From positions 1-55,689 of the forward strand of contig JAGAIZ010000050.1 in the NCBI GenBank assembly GCA_017626325.1: a stretch of 55,689 nt of DNA, written 5' to 3'. Below the pieces are notes generated by a model. That model made no database searches, was not told the DNA's origin, and saw only the letters and a list, made by a program, of their open reading frames with translations. This DNA comes from Lachnospiraceae bacterium (lineage in GTDB: Bacteria > Bacillota > Clostridia > Lachnospirales > Lachnospiraceae). The translations under genes and the position numbers were made by a program. Each line of letters opens with the position of its first letter. Position 1 is the stretch's first letter. This document shows positions 1-8,508 of this stretch, one piece after another.

Positions 1-181
1 ATCGTTATTGAAATTGCACAAATTGTATAACCAACACAGCCGCGCTTTCGCTCCGTTCCAGACGCAGCGGATACTAGGCTCGAAAAAACCTCGCCAAGTA
101 CCGGCGTCTTCCAAGGGGCTTGCTTATGGTTATACAATTTGTACAATTAAAGTTATGTTATGAAGAGTTTCGCAAACGCTT
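1..181 (-). repeat. MITE-like repeat, copy 1 (cut by window edge)
   Basis: This is one of three copies in the window of a short element; the others are at 34347-34642 and 42618-42838. Here it lies in the opposite orientation and its outer ~20 bases fall before base 1. Shared blocks are the end AGTTTCGCAAACGCTT, a segment reading CAATTTGTACAATTAAAGTT, CCCCTTGGAA (as TTCCAAGGGG), the CTCGAAAAAACCTCGCC block and the GCGGCTGTGTTGG block. The two ends are imperfect inverted repeats of each other. It encodes no transposase, so it would have to be moved in trans if it is mobile. It sits just downstream of the RpiB-like gene. Confidence 0.85.
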
Positions 182-186
182 ATATC

Positions 187-238
187 TTTATGATTTATGC
201 TTTATGATTATGTGTTATGATTTATGCCTTATGATTTT
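187..238. repeat. AT-rich short tandem repeat
   Basis: Degenerate repeats of TTATGATTTATGC follow the end of the repeat element and run into the 3' end of the RpiB-like gene. The last codons and stop of that gene (222-238) are built from this sequence. It may have arisen by slippage next to the insertion. Confidence 0.6.
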
Positions 239-857
239 CAATCAGTCTGCGAATGCTTTCCTCCTGTCCATACCGCACAATATAATCGCAGACCTTCTTT
301 CTCCCCAGAACCTTCTCCAGCAATTCTACATCCATGCCCCCGTAAATATCCTGCCACGACTTCTTCGTCAGCCTGTTCAGTTCCTTTAACAGCGCCGTAT
401 CACGGCGCTTGCGCACCGCTTCCTGCGCAGGATACCCTGTCCCGAACGTGCCGTGAAACAATTCGTCTAAGGTGCATTGCAAATTAATCTCTCCCGCCCA
501 GCCAAAGTTCAGCCCAAGGGGCAGGGAAACCGCATTTCCTCCATTGATACGCCCAAACAAAAAGGCGTCCGGCGGCGTAGGTATATAGCCGCATAGAACC
601 CCCGGCAGGCTGTTACAGGCTAACATCATCCCCTGCCCGGAGGAACAGCCCGTAACGATGAAATCCAGCGACCCGCTTGCCAGAAGCAGGCTTATGCTGA
701 CCGCTGTTTCTACATACGAATATGGGATCGTTTCTTCCTTTTCGACGCCAAAGTTAATGACTTCATATCCTTTACCCTCTGCCGCTTTCCGGGTACAGGC
801 ATAAAGCAGTTCGTTTTTGTCCTTCTGGGAAAATGCCTGGATGACTCCAATTTTCAT
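222..857 (-). CDS. RpiB/LacA/LacB-family sugar-phosphate isomerase
   Basis: A cytoplasmic protein of 211 residues resembling ribose-5-phosphate isomerase B and the galactose-6-phosphate isomerase subunits, which interconvert aldose and ketose phosphates. The N-terminus (MKIGVIQAF) starts a Rossmann-like strand, and TGCSSGQGMMLACNS near residue 70 corresponds to the phosphate-binding Cys/Gly loop of the family. It is longer than classical RpiB (about 150 residues); the extra C-terminal part is typical of a longer Firmicute subgroup. The start is fixed by GGAGGAG four bases upstream. It is the last gene of a kinase-solute-binding protein-isomerase run, suggesting sugar metabolism, but the substrate cannot be named. 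Confidence 0.75.
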   Translation of the reverse strand: MKIGVIQAFSQKDKNELLYACTRKAAEGKGYEVINFGVEKEETIPYSYVETAVSISLLLASGSLDFIVTGCSSGQGMMLACNSLPGVLCGYIPTPPDAFLFGRINGGNAVSLPLGLNFGWAGEINLQCTLDELFHGTFGTGYPAQEAVRKRRDTALLKELNRLTKKSWQDIYGGMDVELLEKVLGRKKVCDYIVRYGQEESIRRLIENHKA

Positions 858-967
858 AGTACTCCTCCATAGTCCTCCTGCGATACGGCGTAGAGCCTGT
901 CGGTTTTCATGTTCCCTCTGCCTCCTCCCGTTCCAACGCAGTACAACGGTGCCTTCGGCGCATTCGG

Positions 968-2272
968 TTATTCATGCAGCACGCTGTTTTTCCTGCCTTC
1001 TTCCAGAATCGCGTTGCATTCCGTATCAATATCGGCGGCCACCTGCTCCGGCGTCCTTACGCCTGTCAGCAAATCATGAATATATGTATAGAACACTCCC
1101 CGGATTCCCGTCCAGTCAGGGTTATTTTCGGTAAAATCAACCACATTCTCCGCATTCTTCTGATACGCTTCCAGCATGTACACATCATCCATGTGTCTCT
1201 CCGTCACCTTAGCGCTCACAGGCAGGCCGCAGGCCGAGACGTCCATCAGATCGTCACGGGAATAGAAGAACCGCAGGAAATCCTTGGCCGCCTGAATCTT
1301 CTTCTCGTCTCCATTGTCAAAGATCTCAAAACCCGACAGGAAAGAAGTGGCATAGCCTCTGCCGTCCGCGCTGGGGAAATTCACGTAGCCCCAATCCGGA
1401 TTCCTGCGGGAATTGTTGATCTGAAATACGGCAAGCTGGTTATTGTCCCTCAGCAGGGAGTTCTCGCTGATTTCCATATTCTCCGCGCCTGCCGGAAAAT
1501 ATCCGGCGTCATAACAGTCCTTAAGCCACCGAAGAGCCTCTATGCCCTCTTCCGTATTCAGATTGAAATTATGCGCATCATCAAAAAATTCGCTGCCATG
1601 ACTGCGCAGAAGCACCATGATATGCGTGTCTCCCTGGTTATTCTTGGCATACATCATCATCGGATAGCTAAGCTCCGGAAGCTCCGCTTTCAGGGTGGCA
1701 AGAATTTCCTCCCATTCCTCCAGCGTCCAGCTCTGAATCGCCGCTTCCTCAGAGCAGTATGCGGAGAGTCCCGCGTCTTCAAACAGGATTTTGTTATATG
1801 CCAGCGTATTCTGTAAGGTATAGTAAGGCATCATATACGTTTTGCCGGCCACCTGGCTTTGTCTCCAGCTCATCTCGTCGATGTCGGCCCTCAGTTCCTC
1901 CGTGATGATGTCGTCCAGCGGAACCACCCGTCCCGTGTGAATGTAAGACGCCATATTGAAATACCCTTCAAAGAGAATATCCGGCGCATTCTCCGTATCA
2001 AAGGTATCCGTAATATATTCTTCCTCGTCCACATAGGCAAACTTCATCAAATCGTACGTAATCTCAGCGTCATCGTACTGCGCCGTGAATTCATCCAGCG
2101 CTTTCTTAAGCAAATCGTAGGATTCCTGAATCTCTTCACCGTATTCCATAGGGAGAATAGGCGTCTTCACAACCAGATGCACTTCCTCCTTCCGGCCGCC
2201 CGCACTGCACCCGGCAAGAACGCCGGCTGTCAGAAACGCAAACGCCGTCAAAGCGTAAATTTTATTCTTCAT
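968..2272 (-). CDS. Extracellular solute-binding lipoprotein (family 1, sugar type)
   Basis: Substrate-binding protein of the ABC sugar-uptake type, about 434 residues. The start MKNKIYALTAF is chosen over an upstream ATG at 2311 because it begins a signal peptide ending in the lipobox LAGC and has GGAGG four bases upstream. After lipid attachment at the Cys it would sit on the outer face of the membrane. The middle contains the GWxxFxxA-like trend seen in this family (WTLEEWEEILATL, DIDEMSWRQSQVAGKTYMMP). No permease or ATPase gene is nearby. It follows a hybrid histidine kinase with 66 bases between them, so it may feed a sensor rather than, or as well as, a remote transporter. Confidence 0.85.
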   Translation of the reverse strand: MKNKIYALTAFAFLTAGVLAGCSAGGRKEEVHLVVKTPILPMEYGEEIQESYDLLKKALDEFTAQYDDAEITYDLMKFAYVDEEEYITDTFDTENAPDILFEGYFNMASYIHTGRVVPLDDIITEELRADIDEMSWRQSQVAGKTYMMPYYTLQNTLAYNKILFEDAGLSAYCSEEAAIQSWTLEEWEEILATLKAELPELSYPMMMYAKNNQGDTHIMVLLRSHGSEFFDDAHNFNLNTEEGIEALRWLKDCYDAGYFPAGAENMEISENSLLRDNNQLAVFQINNSRRNPDWGYVNFPSADGRGYATSFLSGFEIFDNGDEKKIQAAKDFLRFFYSRDDLMDVSACGLPVSAKVTERHMDDVYMLEAYQKNAENVVDFTENNPDWTGIRGVFYTYIHDLLTGVRTPEQVAADIDTECNAILEEGRKNSVLHE

Positions 2273-2338
2273 ATGGCCTCCATTTTCTTTCTTCCTATGC
2301 CTTTGCAGCATACTGTATCTTTGCTGAGCGCTGTATCT

Positions 2339-4468
2339 TTACTGCGCATCCGCATTTAGCTTCTGCAGAAGCTCCCTGATATCAATCGGTTTCGTAATAA
2401 AATCGTCCATACCGCTCTGAAGCGCTCTGTCCCTGTCCTCCGCAAAGGTGTTGGCAGTACAGGCGAAAATTTTAACTTGCTCAGCGTCCGCCCTGTCAAG
2501 CGCCCGGATGGCAGCGGTAGCGGCGTACCCGTCCATGACAGGCATCTGTACGTCCATCAGAATTACGTCGTATTCGCCCGGTTCAGAAGCCATAAACAGC
2601 TCCACGGCCTCTCTGCCGTCCCTTGCCCGGTCTATCCTGTATCCTGCCTCCGTGAAGATCTCCATCAGAATCTCCGCGTTTAATTCATTGTCCTCCGCCG
2701 CCAGAATCCTTCTGATCTCCGTCTTATTACCATCGGCGGCCTGCACCGCCCGCCCGGGCGCATCTTCCGTATCCGGCTGTTCCGCCACAGCCGCCGGAAG
2801 TTCAAAGGTAAACGTGCTCCCTTTCCCTTTTTGGCTGACAACAGACAGCGTTCCTTCCATCAGTTCCGAAAGCTGTTTGCTGATAGCCATGCCAAGGCCG
2901 GTACCCCTGGTGCCGTCGGAGGTCTTGCTTCTCTCCTGAGAGAAGGATTCAAAAATATGCTTCTGGAATTCCTCGCTCATGCCGCATCCGGTGTCCGTAA
3001 TCTGAAAAACCGTGGTTACTCTGCCCTCTCCGCTCTCCCGCTGGCGAACCGTCATCACCACGCTTCCGCCTGCAGGCGTGAACTTGGCCGCATTGCCCAG
3101 AATATTCATCAAAATCTGCTCTATCCGCACCTTATCGCCCACAATCGCCGTCCGGGCAAGCTGACTGTCCACCCGGAACCGGATACCGTTGGTTTCCATC
3201 CGGTTGCTGATTAACGTCTCAATCGTGTCTATCAGATTCTGTAAAGAAAAGGCTTCCTTCTGTAATTTCATGCTCTGCTGGGACAGCTTCTGCATATCCA
3301 GAATGTCATTGACAAGCGCCAGCAGATATTGCGCCGTAGAAGCGGATTTGGCAAGATAATCCTCCAGCTTCTCCGGATTGTCCCGATTCTGCCGCATCAG
3401 ATGAAGCAAGCCCAACAGACCGTTAAGGGGCGTGCGGATTTCATGACTCATGCTGGACAGGAAGTCTCCCTTCGCCTTGGAATCCGCCTCCGCTCTGGAC
3501 GACGATATCCTGTTTCGCATGATAATAAACAGCATGACCATCAAAGCGCCCGTCACCACCACCAGAAGGATAACCGCCATCATAGTAAAGGCAAAGCTCT
3601 GCTCCTCAAACACCGCCATTTCCACCTGCATCAGGATAATCCACTCTGAATCAGGGATACGTACAGAGGCCAATATCTGCCTGATCCCGTTCTTATCCTC
3701 ATATTGTACAAGCTGGAAGTCCCCGGATGATATCCGCTCCTTCACCTCTTCTATGGAATCCCCGGCCCGAAGCTGCCCTTCCGCCAGCATATTGAAGATA
3801 TTGTCCTGAACGCCTAAGCTGTTGGTTCTGTCCACATTGACAATAAAATATCCTTCCTCGTCTATCAGCCCCGTAAAACCGCGCCCATCAAAGCTGTCCA
3901 CATTGAGCCTGTCTTCCATCATGGACACATCCGTCATGCCCACAATTCCCACGATATTAATATCGTCTACCCGCATAGGCTCAGAGGATATGCCGTATAC
4001 GATACGGTTTCTCTGCATAATGGTATAATCGTCCGTATTGCCGCAGTAATACATTACAAAACGTTCTTCCTGATTTAAAACACGCTGGATATAAGGTAGT
4101 GACGCGCTGTCAGAAATAAGATTGAAATTAGAGTATGTCGTTCCCCTATCATCTACCAGATATAATAATTCAAAGCTCGACACAGACTGCTCTTTGCCTA
4201 AGGCAAGAAGCATATCCGATACAGATTGTTCTTCTTCAAATTTTAGGCGGTTTAGGATAGCTTCCAGTTCCCGGTAACCGACGTCCATGTTAGACTCGAT
4301 ATTCTGCATGTCATGAATCATCAGCTCCTGCACCGAAGCCAGCGTAGACTGCGTCAATGTGGCGCTGAGCCTGTTCATGTACACCACGATAGCGGCAGTC
4401 ACCACAGCGATTGTCGCAAAAATTACAATAATAAACCGTTTGCTGCTGTTTTTCTTCTCTTTCCTCAT
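2339..4468 (-). CDS. Membrane hybrid histidine kinase with receiver domain
   Basis: Sensor kinase of about 709 residues. Order: short cytoplasmic start, membrane helix (~12-30), extracytoplasmic sensor of dCache/Cache appearance (~35-285), second helix (~292-318), dimerisation domain with phospho-acceptor His342 in SHEIRTPLNG, ATPase domain with GTGLGMAISKQL, and a C-terminal receiver with phospho-acceptor Asp639 in ILMDVQMPVMDG. The start at 4468 (preceded by GTGGGGG) is preferred to the much longer open frame to 4837, because a good promoter lies at 4547-4575 inside that extension. No DNA-binding response regulator is adjacent, so the output partner (phosphotransfer protein or distant regulator) is unknown. 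Probably an operon with the solute-binding protein and isomerase. Confidence 0.9.
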   Translation of the reverse strand: MRKEKKNSSKRFIIVIFATIAVVTAAIVVYMNRLSATLTQSTLASVQELMIHDMQNIESNMDVGYRELEAILNRLKFEEEQSVSDMLLALGKEQSVSSFELLYLVDDRGTTYSNFNLISDSASLPYIQRVLNQEERFVMYYCGNTDDYTIMQRNRIVYGISSEPMRVDDINIVGIVGMTDVSMMEDRLNVDSFDGRGFTGLIDEEGYFIVNVDRTNSLGVQDNIFNMLAEGQLRAGDSIEEVKERISSGDFQLVQYEDKNGIRQILASVRIPDSEWIILMQVEMAVFEEQSFAFTMMAVILLVVVTGALMVMLFIIMRNRISSSRAEADSKAKGDFLSSMSHEIRTPLNGLLGLLHLMRQNRDNPEKLEDYLAKSASTAQYLLALVNDILDMQKLSQQSMKLQKEAFSLQNLIDTIETLISNRMETNGIRFRVDSQLARTAIVGDKVRIEQILMNILGNAAKFTPAGGSVVMTVRQRESGEGRVTTVFQITDTGCGMSEEFQKHIFESFSQERSKTSDGTRGTGLGMAISKQLSELMEGTLSVVSQKGKGSTFTFELPAAVAEQPDTEDAPGRAVQAADGNKTEIRRILAAEDNELNAEILMEIFTEAGYRIDRARDGREAVELFMASEPGEYDVILMDVQMPVMDGYAATAAIRALDRADAEQVKIFACTANTFAEDRDRALQSGMDDFITKPIDIRELLQKLNADAQ

Positions 4469-4546
4469 CCCCCACCCATGCTTTCGGTCTGCACTACAGA
4501 CAGCCGCAGGCTGCCGCCGCAAATGATATTCCTTATTATTTAGACA

Positions 4547-4575
4547 ATTATAATATACGTTTATACGAAAAGCAA
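4547..4575 (-). promoter_or_regulatory. Promoter for kinase-SBP-isomerase operon
   Basis: Reading the minus strand, TTGCTT (4575-4570), 17 bases, TATAAT (4552-4547), a good SigA-type match. Transcription would start near 4540 and leave a ~70-base leader with a small GCAGCC/GGCTGT hairpin. The rest of the gap 4469-4895 shows no gene or other clear signal. Confidence 0.65.
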
Positions 4576-4895
4576 GGAAATATGATTTACACCTCTCATC
4601 AGCCTCCTTCGCCGTATTCTGCTCTTCTCTGCATAAATCCCTTCTTTTTTGCCAAACTATAATTACATCCTGCAGGGCGTATATGCCCAGCACAATTCGG
4701 ATATTTCTCAGCAAAAGGAGCAGCCCGCGATGGAAAGCATACTGTGCGTTGATATTCCGGTGCAGATGATTTCCTGCGCCGCCAATTTCCATGGCGCCAG
4801 CAGAACCTTCCGTCTCAGATACAGTTATTTTACCCATGAATGGAGACTGTCCCGGCTGCCGGTGTGAGCGGCATAAAAGCCAGAGCCTGCAGCGT

Positions 4896-5312
4896 TCAAA
4901 ACAATGCCCCTTCTATGGCGCACAAATAGTCCATCTCCAGCACACTGCCGTCCTCCAGCAGAATCCGGCGCTCATATTCGTCGATTTTCACCACGCTGCC
5001 TGTGACAGAGCGATATGCGCCGCCGCGCTTCTTCTCATCCGGCCGGAAGTAGGTAAACGTGGCCTCAGGTCTGTCCGCCAGCCTGTCCCGAATGCTCTGA
5101 AGCCTCTCATCCAGCACTCTCTTCTCATCCTCGCCCGGTTCTGCCCATTCTTCTGTTAATCTGGCGGTTTCCGCTATGGCCTCACTGTGGCCGGTGAGTG
5201 CAGCGAAGGGTGAGAACTGCGCCGCGCGGTCTGCCAGCGGCATCTGCGGGCGGACTGCGGATACATGATGCGGCAGACAGATGATATCGTCATATAAATG
5301 GCTGTCTTTCAT
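4896..5312 (-). CDS. YolD-like protein
   Basis: A 138-residue protein of the YolD-like family, small proteins usually encoded beside Y-family translesion polymerases in Firmicutes. Visible features are the PLADRAAQFSPFAALTGH segment near residue 25-42, typical of the family, followed by a helical stretch and a beta-rich end (VKIDEYERRILLEDGSVLEMDYLCAIEG). Its ATG overlaps the stop of the polymerase gene by four bases (5309-5312), so the two are translationally coupled. Its biochemical role is not established; a partner or regulator of the polymerase is the usual inference. Confidence 0.85.
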   Translation of the reverse strand: MKDSHLYDDIICLPHHVSAVRPQMPLADRAAQFSPFAALTGHSEAIAETARLTEEWAEPGEDEKRVLDERLQSIRDRLADRPEATFTYFRPDEKKRGGAYRSVTGSVVKIDEYERRILLEDGSVLEMDYLCAIEGALF

Positions 5313-6838
5313 GCCTTGTGCCCTCCTATCTGCCGGTTCCGCTCCATCGTCGTAGCCCCTTCCTGCAAATCCATGCCCTTTAGAATCGCGTTCTTCCCGT
5401 ATTTCTTCTTAACGGAAAGCATGGCCTCCTGAAGCTTACGTTCCTTTACCAGCATTTCATCCTGCTTTGCCCGTTCCTGTTCCAGCGCTCCGTAATCCGT
5501 AAACAAGTCCATCTGCTCATAGGAAACGGTTCCCGTCACGTCGCTTTCCTTCACTAGGCGGTTGGCTCCGACCGTCACTCTGCGCACCAGAAGCTTCGGA
5601 TCTGTAATCCGGTCGTATAAATCCAGAACCGCCTCCGTAATCAGCCTGGTAGAAGAGGTCTGCCGCTCCAGATTCACTGTGCCGTGAGCGTGCCTGGGAA
5701 TCTGTCTGCCGTAACGATCTGTGGTGATTTCTCCCTTGTAGCTTTTCCTGATTGCGGAATTGGTAAGGTTTTCGATATCATACCCGATGGTCAGCACCAT
5801 CTGATCCGTAACCAGCCCTTTTTCCACCAGTTCTAATACCAGCAGTTCCGTCATTTCCCGGACAATCAGCCTGCCCTTTGTGACGTCATAGGGGCACTGC
5901 AGCACCTGTCCTGAGCTGATGCTGTTGCTTTCCGGCTGATAGGCTTTGATCAAGTCCATGGTGACAGGCTCCCAGCCCCAGGCGTGGTCGATGAGCAGCT
6001 CCGCATTAACGCCGAACATCTTGTACAGAAGCTCCTCGTTATAATACTCCTCCGGGCCGCCCAGGGAACACCTGGCAATATCCCCCATGGTAAAGAGCCC
6101 CGCCTCTTCCAGCTTCCTGCGGTATCCGTTCCCCACCCGCCAGAAATCCGTCAGAGGCCTGTGATTCCACAGAAGCCGTCGATAGCTCATCTCATCCAAC
6201 TGGGCAATGCGGACACCGTCTGCGTCCGGCGTTACGTGCTTGGCCACGATATCCATCGCCACCTTGCAAAGATACAGATTGGTTCCCACCCCTGCCGTAG
6301 CGGTAATGCCGGTTTCCTCCAGTATGTCCCGTATCATCCGGGCGGCCAGTTCCCTGGCGGTCATACGATAGGTCTCCAGATACGCGGTCACGTCCATGAA
6401 CACCTCGTCGATGGAATAGACGTGGATATCCTCCGGCGCGATGTATTTCAGGTAAATCTTATATATGAGCGTGCTGTATTCCATATAAAAAGCCATCCTC
6501 GGCGGCGCAATAATATAGGACGCTTCCAGCTCCGGATGCGCCTGCAGCTCCTCCGCCAGAAAGGAAGTCCCCGTCAGGCGGCGGCCCGGCGCTTTGCTTC
6601 TGCGCTCTGCGTTTACCTCCTTCACCCGCTGTACCACCTCAAACAGCCTGGCTCTGCCCGGAATGCCATAAGCTTTCAGAGACGGGGATACTGCCAGGCA
6701 GATGGTTTTCTCTGTTCTGGATATATCCGCCACCACCAGATGGGTGGTAAGCGGGTCTAACTGCCTCTCCACGCATTCCACCGAAGCGTAGAAGGATTTT
6801 AAATCAATTGCAAGATAAGTGCGGTGCTTGTCGTTCAT
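5309..6838 (-). CDS. Y-family DNA polymerase (UvrX/ImuB-like)
   Basis: Translesion polymerase of 509 residues acting on damaged DNA. Motifs seen: AIDLKSFYASVE with catalytic Asp12, and YSIDEVFMD with the catalytic Asp144/Glu145 pair; both are intact, so it should be catalytically active rather than an ImuB-type inactive homologue. The helix-hairpin-helix/thumb region (~190-260) and little-finger region (~290-430) follow. The C-terminus is long and helical. It is closest in arrangement to the Bacillus YqjW/UvrX type, each followed by a YolD gene, as here. A palindrome overlaps its promoter (6872-6885). No beta-clamp motif was identified with certainty. Confidence 0.9.
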   Translation of the reverse strand: MNDKHRTYLAIDLKSFYASVECVERQLDPLTTHLVVADISRTEKTICLAVSPSLKAYGIPGRARLFEVVQRVKEVNAERRSKAPGRRLTGTSFLAEELQAHPELEASYIIAPPRMAFYMEYSTLIYKIYLKYIAPEDIHVYSIDEVFMDVTAYLETYRMTARELAARMIRDILEETGITATAGVGTNLYLCKVAMDIVAKHVTPDADGVRIAQLDEMSYRRLLWNHRPLTDFWRVGNGYRRKLEEAGLFTMGDIARCSLGGPEEYYNEELLYKMFGVNAELLIDHAWGWEPVTMDLIKAYQPESNSISSGQVLQCPYDVTKGRLIVREMTELLVLELVEKGLVTDQMVLTIGYDIENLTNSAIRKSYKGEITTDRYGRQIPRHAHGTVNLERQTSSTRLITEAVLDLYDRITDPKLLVRRVTVGANRLVKESDVTGTVSYEQMDLFTDYGALEQERAKQDEMLVKERKLQEAMLSVKKKYGKNAILKGMDLQEGATTMERNRQIGGHKA

Positions 6839-6871
6839 GGCTGTCCTCTCTCATCTATCATAACCTTCTCT

Positions 6872-6904
6872 GAATACTTCTATTCTACCGCAAGGGCATG
6901 TCAA
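6872..6904 (-). promoter_or_regulatory. Promoter with overlapping palindrome for the Y-polymerase operon
   Basis: On the minus strand a perfect TTGACA (6904-6899) is followed after 15 bases by TAGAAG (6883-6878). The inverted repeat GAATACTTCTATTC (6872-6885, arms GAATA and TATTC) covers the -10. It has the look of a repressor site, but its arms and spacing differ from the Bacillus LexA box GAAC-N4-GTTC, so LexA control is only a possibility. Confidence 0.4.
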
Positions 6905-6993
6905 AGTAAACTTCCGGGTGCTGTACAGTCTGAACCCTTCGGAGGACGCGGTGAGGTTCGTGCAGACGGCAGAAGCGCTTATATGCCAGGGCT

Positions 6994-8370
6994 TTACCTG
7001 CTCTCCTTCGCCCGCTGCACCCGGAAATAAATGATGGTTCCCAATGCATCCGCAAGCAGCCATCCAGCCGGAATCGAATACCAGATCATGCTCTCTCCGA
7101 ACAAGGGCGCGAACTGATAGGACAGCGCCACACGGGTTCCAAGGGAAATAACAGTAAGCACCACAGACATCACCGGCAGATCCACCGCCCGGTAATATCC
7201 ATAGAACAAGAACAGCAGTCCGATACCGAAATAGAACATCCCCTCTGTCCGCAGATAATGCGTTCCTGCCTGAATAATCTCTGTCTCAGCGCCTTCCACG
7301 AAAATCCGTATCAGGGAAGGCGCAAACAGATACACAATTCCCGATATGGTCAGACTAAACAATACCACCATGACCACCGATTTTTTCACGCCCTGCCGCA
7401 TCCGCTCTTCCTCTCCCGCACCGTAATTCTGCGCCACGAAGACAGAGAACGCGTTGCCAAACTCCTGCACAGGCATATAGGCGAAGGCGTCAATCTTCAC
7501 ACCCACGGTAAAAGCCGCCATCACCACCGTGCCGAAGCTGTTCACCAGACTTTGTATCATCAGAATGCCGAAATTCATAATCGACTGCTGTACGCTGGCC
7601 GCCAGAGAATGCACCGCCACCTCCCGAAACACCTCGGCGTTGGTCTGAGCGGATGCGTCAGATGTCTCCTGTTCCAAATCCGGCTTACTCTGCCGCCACA
7701 GCCTGATTCCGTGGAAAACAGGCTCCCTGCGCAGACTGTATACCAGAATCCCGATACCAGAGAACGCCTGCGCTGCCACGGTGGCTGCCGCCGCGCCTTT
7801 CACACCCATGTGCCATATTATCACGAAGAGGTAGTCCATCACGATATTACCGACAGTTCCAATACCCAAAAAGACCAGCGGCACTATCGAGTTGCCCACT
7901 GCCCGCAGCATACAGGCGAAATAATTATATAGGAAAATAAAAAGAATGCCGCACAAAATAATCCATACGTAATCGCACATCATCCCGTACAATGCTTCCG
8001 GTATCCGCATCAGATACAGAATTTCATCCAGAAGAAGCATCGAAGCCGCCTGCAGAATCACCGCTACAGCGCCGATGAACGCAAACGCCGTCTTCATCCG
8101 CCTCGCTACCCCGGCACTGTCCTGCCTGCCGAAATAAATCGCGCACAGCGCCCCCGCTCCCATGCACAATCCAATCAGGATAGAAGTCAGAAACGTCATC
8201 AACGTGAAGGCAGAACCCACTGCCGCCAGAGCCTCCGGTCCCAGCGCTCTGCCCACAATCCAGGTATCCGCCATATTATAACACTGCTGTAACAGGTTTC
8301 CCAATAACATAGGACCCGTGAAAAGCAAGACCGCCTTCATCACGGGTCCTTTCGTCAAATCTCTCGTCAT
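6994..8370 (-). CDS. MATE-family multidrug/cation antiporter
   Basis: Integral membrane exporter of about 458 residues with around 12 hydrophobic segments in two repeated halves. The N-terminal DLTKGPVMKAVLLFTGPML and the QQCYNMADTWIVGRALG region are characteristic of the MATE (MatE) family, which exchanges organic cations or drugs for Na+ or H+. The start at 8370 is chosen because it opens directly on this conserved N-terminus; the open frame extends upstream to 8487 but that part is charged and unlike the family. It is the gene after the amide-sensing kinase, with a 138-base gap; no functional tie is evident. Confidence 0.9.
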   Translation of the reverse strand: MTRDLTKGPVMKAVLLFTGPMLLGNLLQQCYNMADTWIVGRALGPEALAAVGSAFTLMTFLTSILIGLCMGAGALCAIYFGRQDSAGVARRMKTAFAFIGAVAVILQAASMLLLDEILYLMRIPEALYGMMCDYVWIILCGILFIFLYNYFACMLRAVGNSIVPLVFLGIGTVGNIVMDYLFVIIWHMGVKGAAAATVAAQAFSGIGILVYSLRREPVFHGIRLWRQSKPDLEQETSDASAQTNAEVFREVAVHSLAASVQQSIMNFGILMIQSLVNSFGTVVMAAFTVGVKIDAFAYMPVQEFGNAFSVFVAQNYGAGEEERMRQGVKKSVVMVVLFSLTISGIVYLFAPSLIRIFVEGAETEIIQAGTHYLRTEGMFYFGIGLLFLFYGYYRAVDLPVMSVVLTVISLGTRVALSYQFAPLFGESMIWYSIPAGWLLADALGTIIYFRVQRAKESR

Positions 8371-8508
8371 CTTCCGTTTGTTCCTTCCGTTTCCCGGCCT
8401 GTCCCCTGCAGAACCCCTGACATAATGCCGCCTTACACTCCTTTGATTCTGCACTGTCTTTTCATTTGTTCTTTCAGTATACCGCAATTCGCCGGTCCTG
8501 CCAAGGAC

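Noticed and set aside
120-389. Plus-strand open frame from the repeat element into the RpiB region
   Set aside because: It begins in the repeat and then reads the AT-rich repeat and antisense of the isomerase gene.
968-4468. Complete sugar ABC uptake operon
   Set aside because: Only the binding protein is present; no permease or ATPase gene follows or precedes it.
4469-4837. N-terminal extension of the hybrid kinase
   Set aside because: A good promoter (4547-4575) lies inside it, and the membrane helix expected at the N-terminus starts after 4468.
6872-6885. LexA box before the Y-polymerase gene
   Set aside because: The palindrome has GAATA arms and different spacing from GAAC-N4-GTTC.
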